DNA of 64,000 nucleotides, taken from Bacteroidota bacterium (lineage in GTDB: Bacteria; Bacteroidota; Bacteroidia; Flavobacteriales; Weeksellaceae). Below are positions 17,191 to 25,705 of the stretch, piece after piece. Made by a program: the position numbers and the translations under genes. The stretch lies in NCBI GenBank assembly GCA_023394415.1, contig JAEXAR010000034.1, forward strand, positions 1 through 64,000, given 5' to 3'. Below the pieces are notes generated by a model. It was not told the origin of the DNA. It searched no databases and worked only from the letters and a program-made list of their open reading frames with translations. Numbering within the stretch: the stretch's first letter is position 1; each line of letters opens with the position of its first letter.

Positions 17191-18171
17191 ATGAAGTTTT
17201 TTAGATATTTTCTGATTTTTTTAATGGTATCATTCACTTTAGTTTCTTGTAAAAAAGAGCCGAAAAACCTTTGGAAAACTGAAATTGAAGATAAAATGGA
17301 AGTCGTACAGATAACAGACATTTCAAAAGAATATTTTGATCCAAATATTTCTACAGAAGCCTTCAAACAAAAATATCCTTGGTTTCAGGGAACGGTTACT
17401 GATAAAGATTTCGATTTAAGAAGGAAAGATACTGCTGAAATTAAAATTTACAAGGAAGCCGTTACAAAAATCGATCAAACAAAGCTAAAATCAGATTTAG
17501 AGGAACTTTTCACAAGGGTAAAACATTATTTCCCGGAGTTTAGGAGTCCAAAAGTGTTCCTGTTCTCATCATCACTGCAAATGGCTAAAGACCCTATTTT
17601 TCTTCAGCCTGAAGATCATTTACTTTTTATAGACGTTACAGGATTTATGGGTGAAAACAACCCTAATTACAAAGGAATGGAACAATATTTCCAAAACTCT
17701 ATGAACCCTCAAAACATCGTTCCGAAAGTATCACAAATTATTGCTGAAAACATCGTTCCCGTTGATGGAGATTATCAGAAATTTATTGATTTGCTGATAT
17801 ATAATGGGAAAATTATGTTACTTCAGGACGCATTCCTACCCAATATTCAAGATCATTTAAAAATCAATTATACGCCTAAACAATACGAATGGGCAACTGC
17901 AAACGAAGCCAACGTTTGGAATTTTTTTGTTGAAAACAATTTGGTCTTCAGTGACGAGCCAAGATTAAATGAACGTTTCATTGCACCTGCGCCATTTTCT
18001 AAATTTTACACGGCAATTGACAATGAATCCTCTCCACAAATTGGCGTTTTCACAGGATGGCAAATTTGTAAGAAATTTTTTGAAAAATATCCCGAAACTA
18101 AACTTCAGGATTTCCTTAAAATGAAGGCTTCAGAAATATTTAACCAATCAGAATATAAACCTAAAAATTAA
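17191..18171 (+). CDS. gldB: Gliding motility lipoprotein GldB
   Basis: GldB is a lipoprotein needed for gliding and for the type IX secretion-linked machinery in Flavobacteriia; its exact activity is not settled. This 326-residue protein has a lipoprotein signal (lipobox FTLVSC, Cys20) and GldB-typical blocks such as FKQKYPWFQGTVTD, KHYFPEFRSPKVFLFSS, FIDVTGFMGENNPNYKG and PQIGVFTGWQICKKFFEKYP. Presence of gldC 80 bp downstream confirms the assignment. Together with the SprB-repeat T9SS substrate at 41109 it shows that the strain carries type IX secretion and probably gliding genes. Confidence 0.92.
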   Translation: MKFFRYFLIFLMVSFTLVSCKKEPKNLWKTEIEDKMEVVQITDISKEYFDPNISTEAFKQKYPWFQGTVTDKDFDLRRKDTAEIKIYKEAVTKIDQTKLKSDLEELFTRVKHYFPEFRSPKVFLFSSSLQMAKDPIFLQPEDHLLFIDVTGFMGENNPNYKGMEQYFQNSMNPQNIVPKVSQIIAENIVPVDGDYQKFIDLLIYNGKIMLLQDAFLPNIQDHLKINYTPKQYEWATANEANVWNFFVENNLVFSDEPRLNERFIAPAPFSKFYTAIDNESSPQIGVFTGWQICKKFFEKYPETKLQDFLKMKASEIFNQSEYKPKN

Positions 18172-18251
18172 TGTAACAATGTGAAAATAACAATGTAAAT
18201 CATTGATACATTGGTAGATTGTTAAATTGATAAATTGATAAATTTAAAATA
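18172..18251. repeat. AT-rich tandem-like repeats between gldB and gldC
   Basis: Contains CATTGGTA..TTGTTAAATTGATAAATT-type units, with TTGATAAA repeated in tandem. A related sequence (GGTAAATTGTTACATTGG then ACTGATAAATT) follows gldC at 18600-18658, so the gene is flanked by imperfect direct repeats. Confidence 0.45.
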
Positions 18252-18578
18252 ATGAGAAAAACCCAAATAACAATAGATGTAGAGCTTGATGAAAACCATG
18301 TTCCCGAAAAAATGACTTGGAATGCACAAGACGGCGGAATAGAAGCACAACCCACTAAAGCCACAATGATTTCCGTATGGGATGATAAAACTATGGAAGC
18401 TTTAAGAATTGACCTTTGGACCAAAGATATGCCTCTGGACCAAATGAAAATGTTCATCCATCAGATTTTAATATCTTTAGGTCAAACTTACGGTCGCGCT
18501 TCCGGTGAAGATGATGTGGCAGCTTGGATGGAAGAAATGGCTGAAGAATTTGCAGTGAAATCAGCAATAAAAATGTAA
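18252..18578 (+). CDS. gldC: Gliding motility protein GldC
   Basis: A small cytoplasmic protein that improves gliding efficiency in Flavobacterium and is encoded next to gldB. The 108 residues include RKTQITIDVELDENHVPEKM, MTWNAQDGGIEA and AWMEEMAEEFAVKSAIKM, which I recognise as GldC-like. It lacks signal peptide and membrane segments. The gene is in the gldB operon after an 80-bp spacer of AT-rich repeats. Nothing is unusual in length or composition. Confidence 0.92.
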   Translation: MRKTQITIDVELDENHVPEKMTWNAQDGGIEAQPTKATMISVWDDKTMEALRIDLWTKDMPLDQMKMFIHQILISLGQTYGRASGEDDVAAWMEEMAEEFAVKSAIKM

Positions 18579-18661
18579 AAATATAACCATGTGACAATGC
18601 CAATTTGATAGAATTATTGACTGGTAAATTGTTACATTGGTAAACTGATAAATTATAAAAA

Positions 18662-19804
18662 ATGAATTTTAACACCAAAGTAATACATGGCGGACAGCAC
18701 CACGAATCAGCAACAGGTTCGGTGAATGTTCCGGTTTTTTTAACCTCCACTTTTGCGCAAAAATCTCCGGGTGTACATTCCGGATATGAATATTCGCGTG
18801 CAGCAAATCCAACAAGACAAGCTCTGGAAGACAGTTTGGCAAGCATCGAAAATGGCGCAACAGGTTTGGCTTTCGGCTCAGGTTTAGCAGCGATTGACTG
18901 CGTTCTGAAATTATTAAATCCGGGAGATGAAGTGATTGCCGTAGACGATTTATATGGTGGAACGTATCGTATGTTCACACGTCTTTTCGAGAAATATCAA
19001 CTTAAATTCACCTTCGTAAACTTCGATGATGTTTCAAAAATTGAAGATTTAATTACGGATAATACCAAACTTATTTGGCTGGAAACACCTACCAATCCTT
19101 TAATGAAACTGGTTGACATTAAAGCTGTTTGCGATTTGGTAAAGGAAAAAGATATTTTAGTGGCAGTGGATAATACTTTTGCTTCGCCATATCTACAAAG
19201 ACCATTGGATTTAGGTGCTGATATTGTAATGCATTCAGCAACCAAGTATTTAGGTGGACATTCAGATGTTATCGCCGGCGCACTAATTGCTAAAGATCGT
19301 GAACTTGGAGAAAAACTTCATTTCATACAATTTGCAAGCGGCGGAATTCTTGGTCCTCACGATTCTTATTTGGTTTTAAGGGGAATTAAAACTTTAGCCT
19401 TAAGAATGCAAAGACATTCTGAAAACGGACAGAAAATTGCCGAGTTTTTACAAAATCACCCGAAAGTAAAAGAGGTTATTTACCCTGGTCTTTCGTCACA
19501 TCCTCAACACGATTTGGCCAAAATGCAAATGCCGAATGGTTTTGGTGGGATGGTTTCATTTACGTTTAAAACCGGAGCAAAAGCTGATGCTATCAGATTT
19601 CTAGAAAATGTAAGAGTGTTTACTTTAGCTGAAAGTTTGGGCGGTGTAGAATCTTTGGCAAACCATCCTGCATTGATGACGCACGCTTCCATCCCAGCAG
19701 ATAAACGCGCTGAAATTGGCATTACCGACGATTTAGTTCGTTTGAGTGTAGGTATTGAAGATGTCGAAGATTTGATTTCTGATTTAGAAAAAGCTTTCAA
19801 CTAA
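18662..19804 (+). CDS. metB: Cystathionine gamma-synthase / trans-sulfuration PLP enzyme
   Basis: A Cys/Met-metabolism PLP enzyme of 380 residues. It shows the fold-type I pattern with YSRAANPTRQALE (substrate/PLP phosphate contact), FGSGLAAIDCVL, DDLYGGTYR, VDNTFASPYLQRPLDLGAD and the PLP lysine Lys195 in SATKYLGGHSD. These fit cystathionine gamma-synthase or gamma-lyase, which cannot be separated by sequence alone; I prefer the synthase because of overall similarity to MetB. The cysE-cysK pair at 39.3-41.0 kb supplies its cysteine substrate. A palindromic terminator/repeat follows immediately. Confidence 0.85.
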   Translation: MNFNTKVIHGGQHHESATGSVNVPVFLTSTFAQKSPGVHSGYEYSRAANPTRQALEDSLASIENGATGLAFGSGLAAIDCVLKLLNPGDEVIAVDDLYGGTYRMFTRLFEKYQLKFTFVNFDDVSKIEDLITDNTKLIWLETPTNPLMKLVDIKAVCDLVKEKDILVAVDNTFASPYLQRPLDLGADIVMHSATKYLGGHSDVIAGALIAKDRELGEKLHFIQFASGGILGPHDSYLVLRGIKTLALRMQRHSENGQKIAEFLQNHPKVKEVIYPGLSSHPQHDLAKMQMPNGFGGMVSFTFKTGAKADAIRFLENVRVFTLAESLGGVESLANHPALMTHASIPADKRAEIGITDDLVRLSVGIEDVEDLISDLEKAFN

Positions 19805-19808
19805 ATAC

Positions 19809-19843
19809 AAACCTTCAAGGATTTAAAATTCTTGAAGGTTTTT
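19809..19843 (+). terminator. Terminator; diverged copy of the CCTTCAAGG palindrome
   Basis: Stem AAACCTTCAAG (19809-19819) and CTTGAAGGTTT (19831-19841), with further inner pairing, followed by T residues. It ends the cystathionine synthase transcript and overlaps the leader of the DinB-like gene. The sequence is related to the perfect palindrome at 7274-7306. Confidence 0.7.
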
Positions 19844-19849
19844 AAAAAT

Positions 19850-20371
19850 ATGACTGAATCTCAAAAATACATCCAGCGTTACCTCGATTTAATTCCTTCA
19901 TCAGATTGGTTAGAAGAAATTAAAAATTCAGGACAGCAGACTTTGGAAATTTACACTCATCTTTCAGAAGAGGAGTCAAATTACGCTTATGCTGAAGGAA
20001 AATGGTCATTAAAAGAGCTTTTGCAACATCTCATCGATGCAGAAAGAATCTTTGTTTACAGAGCTTTGCGGTTTTCAAGAAAGGACAAAACCACACTTCC
20101 GGGTTGGGATGAGGAACTTTATGCAAAGTATTATTACCCTAATGATCGAACTATGGCGAGCCTCGTTGAGGAATTTAAGACAACAAGAAAATCCACAGAA
20201 TTGTTTTTTGAAAATCTGAATTCTGAACAACTCTCTGAAATTGGAACCGCCAATAATAATGAAACATCTGTTGAAACCCTTGGAAAACTGATTGTAGGAC
20301 ACAATATTCATCATTTAAATATTATTAAAGAAAGGTATCTAACAAACCTAAATTCATGCAAAAAGCCCTAG
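19850..20371 (+). CDS. DinB superfamily protein
   Basis: A four-helix metal-binding-fold protein of 173 residues; many members act as thiol-linked transferases or have unknown function. I use the ATG at 19850 (MTESQKYIQRYLDLI); the TTG at 19832 lies inside the terminator hairpin. Family features are the helix with EEESNYAYAEGKWSLKELLQHLIDAER, where His in LQHLIDAE is the first metal ligand, and GKLIVGHNIHHLNIIKERYL near the C terminus with the remaining His residues. It overlaps tsaC by 16 bp, indicating translational coupling, though a functional link is not obvious. Confidence 0.85.
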   Translation: MTESQKYIQRYLDLIPSSDWLEEIKNSGQQTLEIYTHLSEEESNYAYAEGKWSLKELLQHLIDAERIFVYRALRFSRKDKTTLPGWDEELYAKYYYPNDRTMASLVEEFKTTRKSTELFFENLNSEQLSEIGTANNNETSVETLGKLIVGHNIHHLNIIKERYLTNLNSCKKP

Positions 20372-20904
20372 AAATATTAAAATCCGGCGGAACCATCCTA
20401 TATCCCACCGATACTATTTGGGGAATTGGTTGCGATGCTACTAATATTGACGCCATCAATAAGATTTTTGAAATTAAAAAGCGCGAAAAAACCAAATCGA
20501 TGATTATTCTGGTGGAAAGCGAAAAACGATTACAAGATTTGGTAGAGGTTCCTGAAATGGCTTGGGAAATCATCGATCTTTCAGAAAAACCGGTGACGAT
20601 TGTTTATGACAATCCGAGAGGCCTGCCAAAAGAAATTCTGGCCGAAGACGGAAGCATCGGCATCCGTTTGGTAAAAGACGATCTCTGCAAAAAACTGATT
20701 TCAAAACTCAATAAACCTCTCGTTTCCACCTCCGCCAATTTCAGTGGTGATCAATCTCCGATGAAATTTGCAGATATCAATCCCGAAATCGTCAATCTGG
20801 TTGATTATGCCGTAGAAGAAAACCGGGAAAAAATTTCAGAATATTCTGGCTCTTCCGTTATCCGTGTTTGGAGTGATGGCAGAATTAAAGTTATTAGAGA
20901 TTAA
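20356..20904 (+). CDS. tsaC: L-threonylcarbamoyladenylate synthase (TsaC/YwlC type)
   Basis: Makes threonylcarbamoyl-AMP from threonine, bicarbonate and ATP, the first step of t6A37 modification of tRNAs. The 182-residue sequence has the YrdC-domain features GGTILYPTDTIWGIGCDA, the KKREKTKSMIILV block, SIGIRLVKD and PLVSTSANFSGD. It has only the YrdC domain and no C-terminal Sua5 extension. It is translationally coupled to the DinB-like gene. The tRNA-maturation gene cca follows after a short spacer, so the neighbours share a tRNA theme. Confidence 0.93.
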   Translation: MQKALEILKSGGTILYPTDTIWGIGCDATNIDAINKIFEIKKREKTKSMIILVESEKRLQDLVEVPEMAWEIIDLSEKPVTIVYDNPRGLPKEILAEDGSIGIRLVKDDLCKKLISKLNKPLVSTSANFSGDQSPMKFADINPEIVNLVDYAVEENREKISEYSGSSVIRVWSDGRIKVIRD

Positions 20905-20916
20905 TTAAATTTTATG

Positions 20917-20924
20917 TATTTTTG
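20917..20924 (+). promoter_or_regulatory. -7 box upstream of the small ORF
   Basis: TATTTTTG, full match to TAnnTTTG, located 13 bp after the tsaC stop codon. Confidence 0.45.
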
Positions 20925-20945
20925 GCTAACATCAAATCACAAAAG

Positions 20946-21074
20946 ATGAATTCGCTTCTTGAAAAAATATTTATCACTCAGGTTTTAGTATTTTATATTA
21001 ATTACAGAAAACCAATTTGGATTGCTTTTTGGGCAATAATCGGCGCTGCAGCAGGAACGATGACTGCAGGTTAA
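20946..21074 (+). CDS. Possible 42-residue membrane peptide
   Basis: A short ORF (MNSLLEKIFITQVLVFYINY start, ends GTMTAG) with a Lys/Arg-flanked hydrophobic core: residues 7-20 and 25-42 are mostly hydrophobic, with a RKPIW link. A full -7 box (TATTTTTG, 20917-20924) lies 22 bp upstream of the ATG, which argues for real transcription of a short leader. There is no strong ribosome-binding site, as is normal for this phylum. It could be a small membrane protein or simply the leader of cca. I do not recognise a family. Confidence 0.4.
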   Translation: MNSLLEKIFITQVLVFYINYRKPIWIAFWAIIGAAAGTMTAG

Positions 21075-21089
21075 TTTGCAGATTTCGGT

Positions 21090-21097
21090 TATCTTTG
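21090..21097 (+). promoter_or_regulatory. -7 box of cca
   Basis: TATCTTTG, full match to TAnnTTTG, 36 bp upstream of the ATG at 21133. It supports the ATG over the TTG at 21076, which would lie upstream of the transcript start. Confidence 0.55.
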
Positions 21098-21132
21098 CAA
21101 AAAATTTGCCTTCTGTCTTCGGACTTCCCTTT

Positions 21133-22551
21133 ATGAAAATCAATCTCAACCAAAATAAAAACCTCAAACTTTTCAAAATTATTTCCGAAGTTGCGGCGCG
21201 GAACAATCAGTCTGTATATATCGTTGGTGGTTATGTTCGGGATATTTTGATGAACCGAAAAGTTCCAACGGACATTGATTTCGTTACCCAACAAAACGGA
21301 ATAGAACTCGCAAAAGCCGTAGCCAATGAAATAAACCCAAAACTAAAAGTTTCGGTATTCAAAACCTACGGAACAGCGATGTTCAAATACGACAATTTAG
21401 AATTGGAATTTGTAGGCGCCCGAAAAGAAAGTTATTCCGAAGATTCCCGAAAACCAGCCGTAGAAAATGGAACATTGGAAGACGACCAAAAACGGAGAGA
21501 TTTTACGATTAATGCAATGGCTATTTCCTTAAATCAGGACAATTTTGGCGAGTTGATTGACCCTTTTAATGGAAGAAAAGATTTACAGAATAAAATTTTA
21601 CGAACGCCTTTAGAGCCCGTAAAAACTTACTCCGATGATCCTTTGCGAATGATGCGTGCGATTCGTTTTGCTTCAACTTTAAATTTTGATATTGAAGAGT
21701 ATTCTTTAGAAGCCATAAAAAAGGAAGCGGAAAGAATTAAAATTGTCTCAATGGAGCGGATTATGGTTGAATTTAACAAAATTATGCTCTCTGAAACGCC
21801 AAGTAAAGGATTAAAACTTTTGGAAGAAACCGGATTGTTAAAATTCATCTTACCTGAACTGATCGCACTAAAAGGCATCGAAGAAGTTGAAGGACAAACG
21901 CATAAAGATAATTTTTACCATACGCTTGAAGTGGTAGACAACATCTCAAAAAATACAGAAAACCTTTGGCTACGCTGGTCTGCACTATTACACGACATCG
22001 GAAAAGCACCAACTAAAAAGTTCGTTGAAGGAACGGGCTGGACGTTTCACGGACACGAATTTTTAGGTTCTAAAATGGCAAAAAATCTCTTTCAGAGGTT
22101 AAAATTGCCTTTGGGAACTGATTTGAAATACGTGCAGAAAATGGTAAAGCTCTCGTCACGTCCTATCGCTTTAATTACTGATGATGCTTCAGATTCTGCT
22201 TTAAGACGGCTTCTTTTTGATGCCGGTGAAGATCTGGAAGATTTATTTACGCTCTGCAAAGCCGACATTACCACAAAAAATTATAAAAAACAGGAAAAAT
22301 TCACCAAAAATTTTGAATACGTCGCTCAAAAAATAAAAGAAGTTGAAGAGAAAGACCAAGTTCGTAATTTCCAACCGCCTATCTCTGGAGAAGAAATTAT
22401 GGAAATGTTCCATATCAAACCCGGCCGTGAAATTGGAATTCTGAAAGAAAAAGTAAAAGAGGCCATTCTGGAAGGCGATATTGCTAATGATAAAGATGAA
22501 GCCCGCAATTTCGTGATTGCTGAAGCTGAAAAATTAGGCTTGAAAATATAA
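21133..22551 (+). CDS. cca: CCA-adding/poly(A) polymerase-type tRNA nucleotidyltransferase with HD domain
   Basis: Builds or repairs the CCA end of tRNAs, or adds A residues to RNA; class II nucleotidyltransferases of this type cannot be split into these roles by eye. The 472-residue protein (ATG at 21133, MKINLNQNKN) has the head motif GGYVRDILMNRKVPTDIDFVT with the two catalytic Asp, the RRDFTINAMA block, the DPLRMMRAIRFA block and a C-terminal HD domain (LLHDIGKAPTKK, FHGHEFLGSKMA). It is preceded by its own -7 box inside the end of the small ORF region. Length is normal. Confidence 0.92.
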   Translation: MKINLNQNKNLKLFKIISEVAARNNQSVYIVGGYVRDILMNRKVPTDIDFVTQQNGIELAKAVANEINPKLKVSVFKTYGTAMFKYDNLELEFVGARKESYSEDSRKPAVENGTLEDDQKRRDFTINAMAISLNQDNFGELIDPFNGRKDLQNKILRTPLEPVKTYSDDPLRMMRAIRFASTLNFDIEEYSLEAIKKEAERIKIVSMERIMVEFNKIMLSETPSKGLKLLEETGLLKFILPELIALKGIEEVEGQTHKDNFYHTLEVVDNISKNTENLWLRWSALLHDIGKAPTKKFVEGTGWTFHGHEFLGSKMAKNLFQRLKLPLGTDLKYVQKMVKLSSRPIALITDDASDSALRRLLFDAGEDLEDLFTLCKADITTKNYKKQEKFTKNFEYVAQKIKEVEEKDQVRNFQPPISGEEIMEMFHIKPGREIGILKEKVKEAILEGDIANDKDEARNFVIAEAEKLGLKI

Positions 22552-22627
22552 ACGCTTTTCTAATCACCAACATTTTTCTACTTTCAGTCTTATTTTTTTT
22601 CAGACGGAGTTCAGCCAAAGCCCTTTT

Positions 22628-22668
22628 TATAAAAAATCCGCTGCAAAGCAAGCTTCACAACGGATTCT
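22628..22668. terminator. Weak hairpin between cca and the receptor gene
   Basis: AATCCG and CGGATT flank about 20 bases, with A residues before the 5' arm. It lies between two convergent genes and may end either transcript. The stem is only 6 bp. Confidence 0.35.
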
Positions 22669-22690
22669 AACATTAAATAAACTATGGGTC

Positions 22691-24595
22691 TTAAAATTTA
22701 TAATTTAAACCAAGCATAAAATTCCTCGGTTTTGTGGTGAAACCTGCTACATCAACATAAGATTTGTTGAATAAGTTTCCAATATTCAAGTAGGTTTCCA
22801 GATGATATGGGAGTTTCTGATTGATATTTAGATTGAATAAATGATAGCTATCAAGTTCAACATTTTTAACGGTAAACGTAGAATTATCCCAATAGGCATC
22901 ACTTCTTTTGCTTGTAAACTGATGAGAAAGTGCAATTCTTGTGGTTTTAAATGGCAAATACTCTAGGTACGAATTCACGCGTTGTTTTGGTTGTCGAAGC
23001 ATGGTTGCTGATTTTTCTTTCTCTACAAAACTGAAATTTCCGCCAAGCTTCAACTGCTCATTCATTGCATAGTCAAGTCCAAGCTCAAAACCTTTAACCT
23101 TATTACTCTCAATATTTATAAACTTTCCGGTGAAATCTGCATTGGTTTTATAGGCAAATACATCTTGCTCATTTCTTTGGAATAAACTGGCATTAAAAAC
23201 TATGCTTCTATCTTTTTTACCTACACTTAGGTCGATTTCATGAGTTCGGTTGGTTTCCGGTTTCAGATCAGGATTTCCTAAAGTGTATGGCAAAGTTCCG
23301 TAGCTTTGGTAAAGTGTTGGCGCTATAAAAGCTGTTGCGTAAGAATAACCAACTTTGTAAAAAAACGTCTCTATTTCCCATAAATAATAAGGATTTACAC
23401 TGTATACAAAATGATTTCCGAATTTTGAATTATCAGTAAATCTCGCTCCTGCATCTAAATTAAATCCTCTGTAATTGGCATTGAAATTAGCGAATGCGTC
23501 TAAATTTGAAATCTCAGTATCTGCCATTTTTAAGCCGTCTGCCATTTGCGTTCCGCCCCAAGGTAAAGATTTCGAGCCCATTTTTTGGTTCTCGTGTTGC
23601 AAACCAATCGTGAAATTGAAACACTCTGAAACTTTATAATGATTGAAGATTTCAGCAAATAAATTTTTACCTTCATAGAAGTACTCGTCTCGGTAAGAAT
23701 TGGCATTTAAACCCTGTAAAAGTCGTTCATTACCCGAATATCTTGTATTAAAAGTAATCTGACCTTTGTTGTATTTGAAATTGGCATTACCACCAATATA
23801 ATACTGATGGTCATTGCCTCGACTTTTCCCATCAGTAAAAGCTCCGGCATCATAATGATAGAAATTGTGATTCCATCCACCATTAATATTAAAGTCGAAA
23901 TGGCCTACACCATAACCTATTAGAGCTGCGAGATTTTGCTTTTCAAAGCCATCTTTTTCAAAATTTTCACCTTCTGCAGCTGATATACCTTCCGATTTTT
24001 TGTTGTAGCCAGAAAGTTGGTATTTAAAACCGTTCACATTTCCTCTCACTCCTGCATTTTGCGCAAATGTTCCAAAAGAACCGCCTTTCATCCCAATTTC
24101 TCCCTGTATTTTCTTGGTCGAATTTTTCTTGGTTTTAATATTGATTACCGAAACAGTCGCATTAGAACCATAAAGCACAGAAGAAGCACCATTCAAAACC
24201 TCAATGCTTTCCACATTTTCAATCGCAAAAAGCCTTAAATCCATGGCTGTATAATCGTTTCCGGTAACGTCTTTCAACGGAACCCCATCGATTAAAACAA
24301 GAATGTTAGCCATTTTACCTCCTCTAATTTTTGGTGATTTAGGTTCAACATCGTTATTAAAATTTCCCGTAATCTGAAATCCCGATACTTGCAGTAATAC
24401 TTCATTCAGGTTTTGACCTTGAAATTTTTCAAGGTCTTTTTCTGTGAGGAGTTTCACATTTTTTCCGGTTTTGTAAAGTTGTTGCGGCACTTTTGAAGCG
24501 ATGGTTACTTCTTCAATTTGGGTTTCTTTTTCTTGGGCAAAACTTGGTGCACTTACGACAAGTAATGCTCCAACCATAATCAATTTTTTCTTCAT
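22691..24595 (-). CDS. btuB: BtuB-type TonB-dependent receptor, cobalamin regulated
   Basis: Outer-membrane receptor for cobalamin or related corrinoids. The start is the ATG at 24595 (MKKKLIMVGALLVVSAPSFA signal peptide, 634 residues); the longer frame to 24712 would begin inside the riboswitch. A TonB-box-like segment IEEVTIASKV (about 26-35) precedes the plug (about 45-155, with VLLQVSGFQI, IRGGKMANILVLIDGVPL and IEVLNGASSVLYGSNATVSVI), then the barrel ending in GLNYKF. The upstream cobalamin riboswitch is the main evidence for the substrate. No btuF/C/D genes are adjacent in this window. Confidence 0.88.
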   Translation of the reverse strand: MKKKLIMVGALLVVSAPSFAQEKETQIEEVTIASKVPQQLYKTGKNVKLLTEKDLEKFQGQNLNEVLLQVSGFQITGNFNNDVEPKSPKIRGGKMANILVLIDGVPLKDVTGNDYTAMDLRLFAIENVESIEVLNGASSVLYGSNATVSVINIKTKKNSTKKIQGEIGMKGGSFGTFAQNAGVRGNVNGFKYQLSGYNKKSEGISAAEGENFEKDGFEKQNLAALIGYGVGHFDFNINGGWNHNFYHYDAGAFTDGKSRGNDHQYYIGGNANFKYNKGQITFNTRYSGNERLLQGLNANSYRDEYFYEGKNLFAEIFNHYKVSECFNFTIGLQHENQKMGSKSLPWGGTQMADGLKMADTEISNLDAFANFNANYRGFNLDAGARFTDNSKFGNHFVYSVNPYYLWEIETFFYKVGYSYATAFIAPTLYQSYGTLPYTLGNPDLKPETNRTHEIDLSVGKKDRSIVFNASLFQRNEQDVFAYKTNADFTGKFINIESNKVKGFELGLDYAMNEQLKLGGNFSFVEKEKSATMLRQPKQRVNSYLEYLPFKTTRIALSHQFTSKRSDAYWDNSTFTVKNVELDSYHLFNLNINQKLPYHLETYLNIGNLFNKSYVDVAGFTTKPRNFMLGLNYKF

Positions 24596-24714
24596 TTTTT
24601 TTGATGAATTAATTAAAGTTAAAGTAAACTTATCGGAAAAATAAAAGGTAAAATGCTGAAAACTGAATCTCAGAAAATCACGACTCTTCCTCCGAAAGCG
24701 TTTAATAAACATCT

Positions 24715-24945
24715 TTCAGCAAGGTCTCCTGACTTTCACTATTCTGCACCTTCCCGAGAATTCAGTGGTTTTTCAATCAATTATTAAAATTAATAATTGC
24801 TTTGCAGAACATTAATGCATTGAATGAATAAATTTTGAAAGATTGAATGGTAGCACACAACTTCCGACATCTGTCATCCAACAAAGTGTGATTTACAGTT
24901 GCGGGGACAGTTCACGATTTACACGCGATTCCCTTTTCTGAAAGT
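24715..24945 (-). promoter_or_regulatory. Cobalamin (AdoCbl) riboswitch
   Basis: On the minus strand, 5' to 3', the conserved elements appear in order: GGGAAT (near 24934), GAACTGTCCCCGCAACTGTAA (24913-24893; core element), CCACTG (24768-24763), CGGGAAGGTGCAG (24757-24745) and the B12 box AGTCAGGAGACCTTGC (near 24735-24720). These match the consensus of the cobalamin class. The element ends about 120 bp before the btuB ATG, leaving room for an expression platform that would block translation or transcription when cobalamin is bound. Confidence 0.93.
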
Positions 24946-25046
24946 TTTGCTAAGATACGTAAATAAAGGAAATTTTGTGAGAGACTGATAAATATCATTG
25001 TTTCTCCTAAAAAAGTAAATCCAGTTTAATTAATGATATAGAAGCT

Positions 25047-25529
25047 TTATAAATATGACGAATCAAAAGAAAACGGAAGCAAATCTCTTACAGAATGGGT
25101 TTTATAAACCTCTCCATTCATTGAAGCAAAATAGATTTCGATATCGTTGTTCTGTTTGGTTTCATATTCGGAAATGCTTTGTCTGCAAGCACCACAAGGA
25201 GGTGTAGCAACTGATTTTTCGGGGAAATCTTTTGGACCACCTATAACGAAAAGTTTTATAATTTTTTGGTTGGGAAAGTTGGCCGAAGTCCAGAAAATGG
25301 TTGCTCTTTCCGCACAAGTTCCGGAAGGATACGCTGCATTTTCTTGATTGTTTCCGGAGATAATTTCTCCATTTTCAAGAAGTAAAGCGCAACCAACCAA
25401 AAATTTAGAATAAGGCGCATAAGCATTTTCACGCGCAGTTTTGGCCGTTTCAAAAAGTTTTTTTTCGGTATCGTTCAGTTCATCAACGCTTGGAAAATAA
25501 TCGTAGCCGATTTTTATTTCTTTCTGCAT
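25047..25529 (-). CDS. cdd: Cytidine deaminase
   Basis: Hydrolytic deamination of cytidine and deoxycytidine to uridine and deoxyuridine in pyrimidine salvage. The 160-residue protein shows the zinc site CAERATIFW with the catalytic Glu and the PPCGACRQ block with the other two Cys ligands; the AYAPYSKFLVGCALL segment is typical of homotetrameric Cdd. It has a longer N-terminal extension (about 20 residues) than the smallest bacterial enzymes. It stands alone between the riboswitch region and a divergent flavoprotein gene. Confidence 0.93.
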   Translation of the reverse strand: MQKEIKIGYDYFPSVDELNDTEKKLFETAKTARENAYAPYSKFLVGCALLLENGEIISGNNQENAAYPSGTCAERATIFWTSANFPNQKIIKLFVIGGPKDFPEKSVATPPCGACRQSISEYETKQNNDIEIYFASMNGEVYKTHSVRDLLPFSFDSSYL

Positions 25530-25705
25530 CAGAAAATTTTAAAGGGAAGTAAAGTTAAGGTTTTTTTGCTTTTCAGCAAAAAAAGTAGGTAAACAGCAGT
25601 CCGAAGTCCGAAGATTGAATTTTTATTTCATTAAATTTGAATAAAATATTTGAGATTTGAAATTGAAACCTCAAAATTGAAACCTGAAACCTGAAACAAA
25701 AACCT

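Noticed and set aside
19832..19849. TTG start of the DinB-like gene
   Set aside because: It lies within the hairpin that ends the upstream transcript; the ATG at 19850 gives the normal family N terminus.
24596..24712. Longer start of the BtuB-type receptor at 24712
   Set aside because: It would put 39 Arg/Phe-rich residues before the signal peptide and overlaps the leader next to the B12 box; the ATG at 24595 gives a clean signal peptide.
25585..25700. Short direct repeats (AGTCCGAAGTCCGAAG, GAAACCTGAAACCTGAAAC) as an attachment or insertion site
   Set aside because: Short low-complexity tandem units before an ordinary gene; no integrase, transposase or paired border is present.
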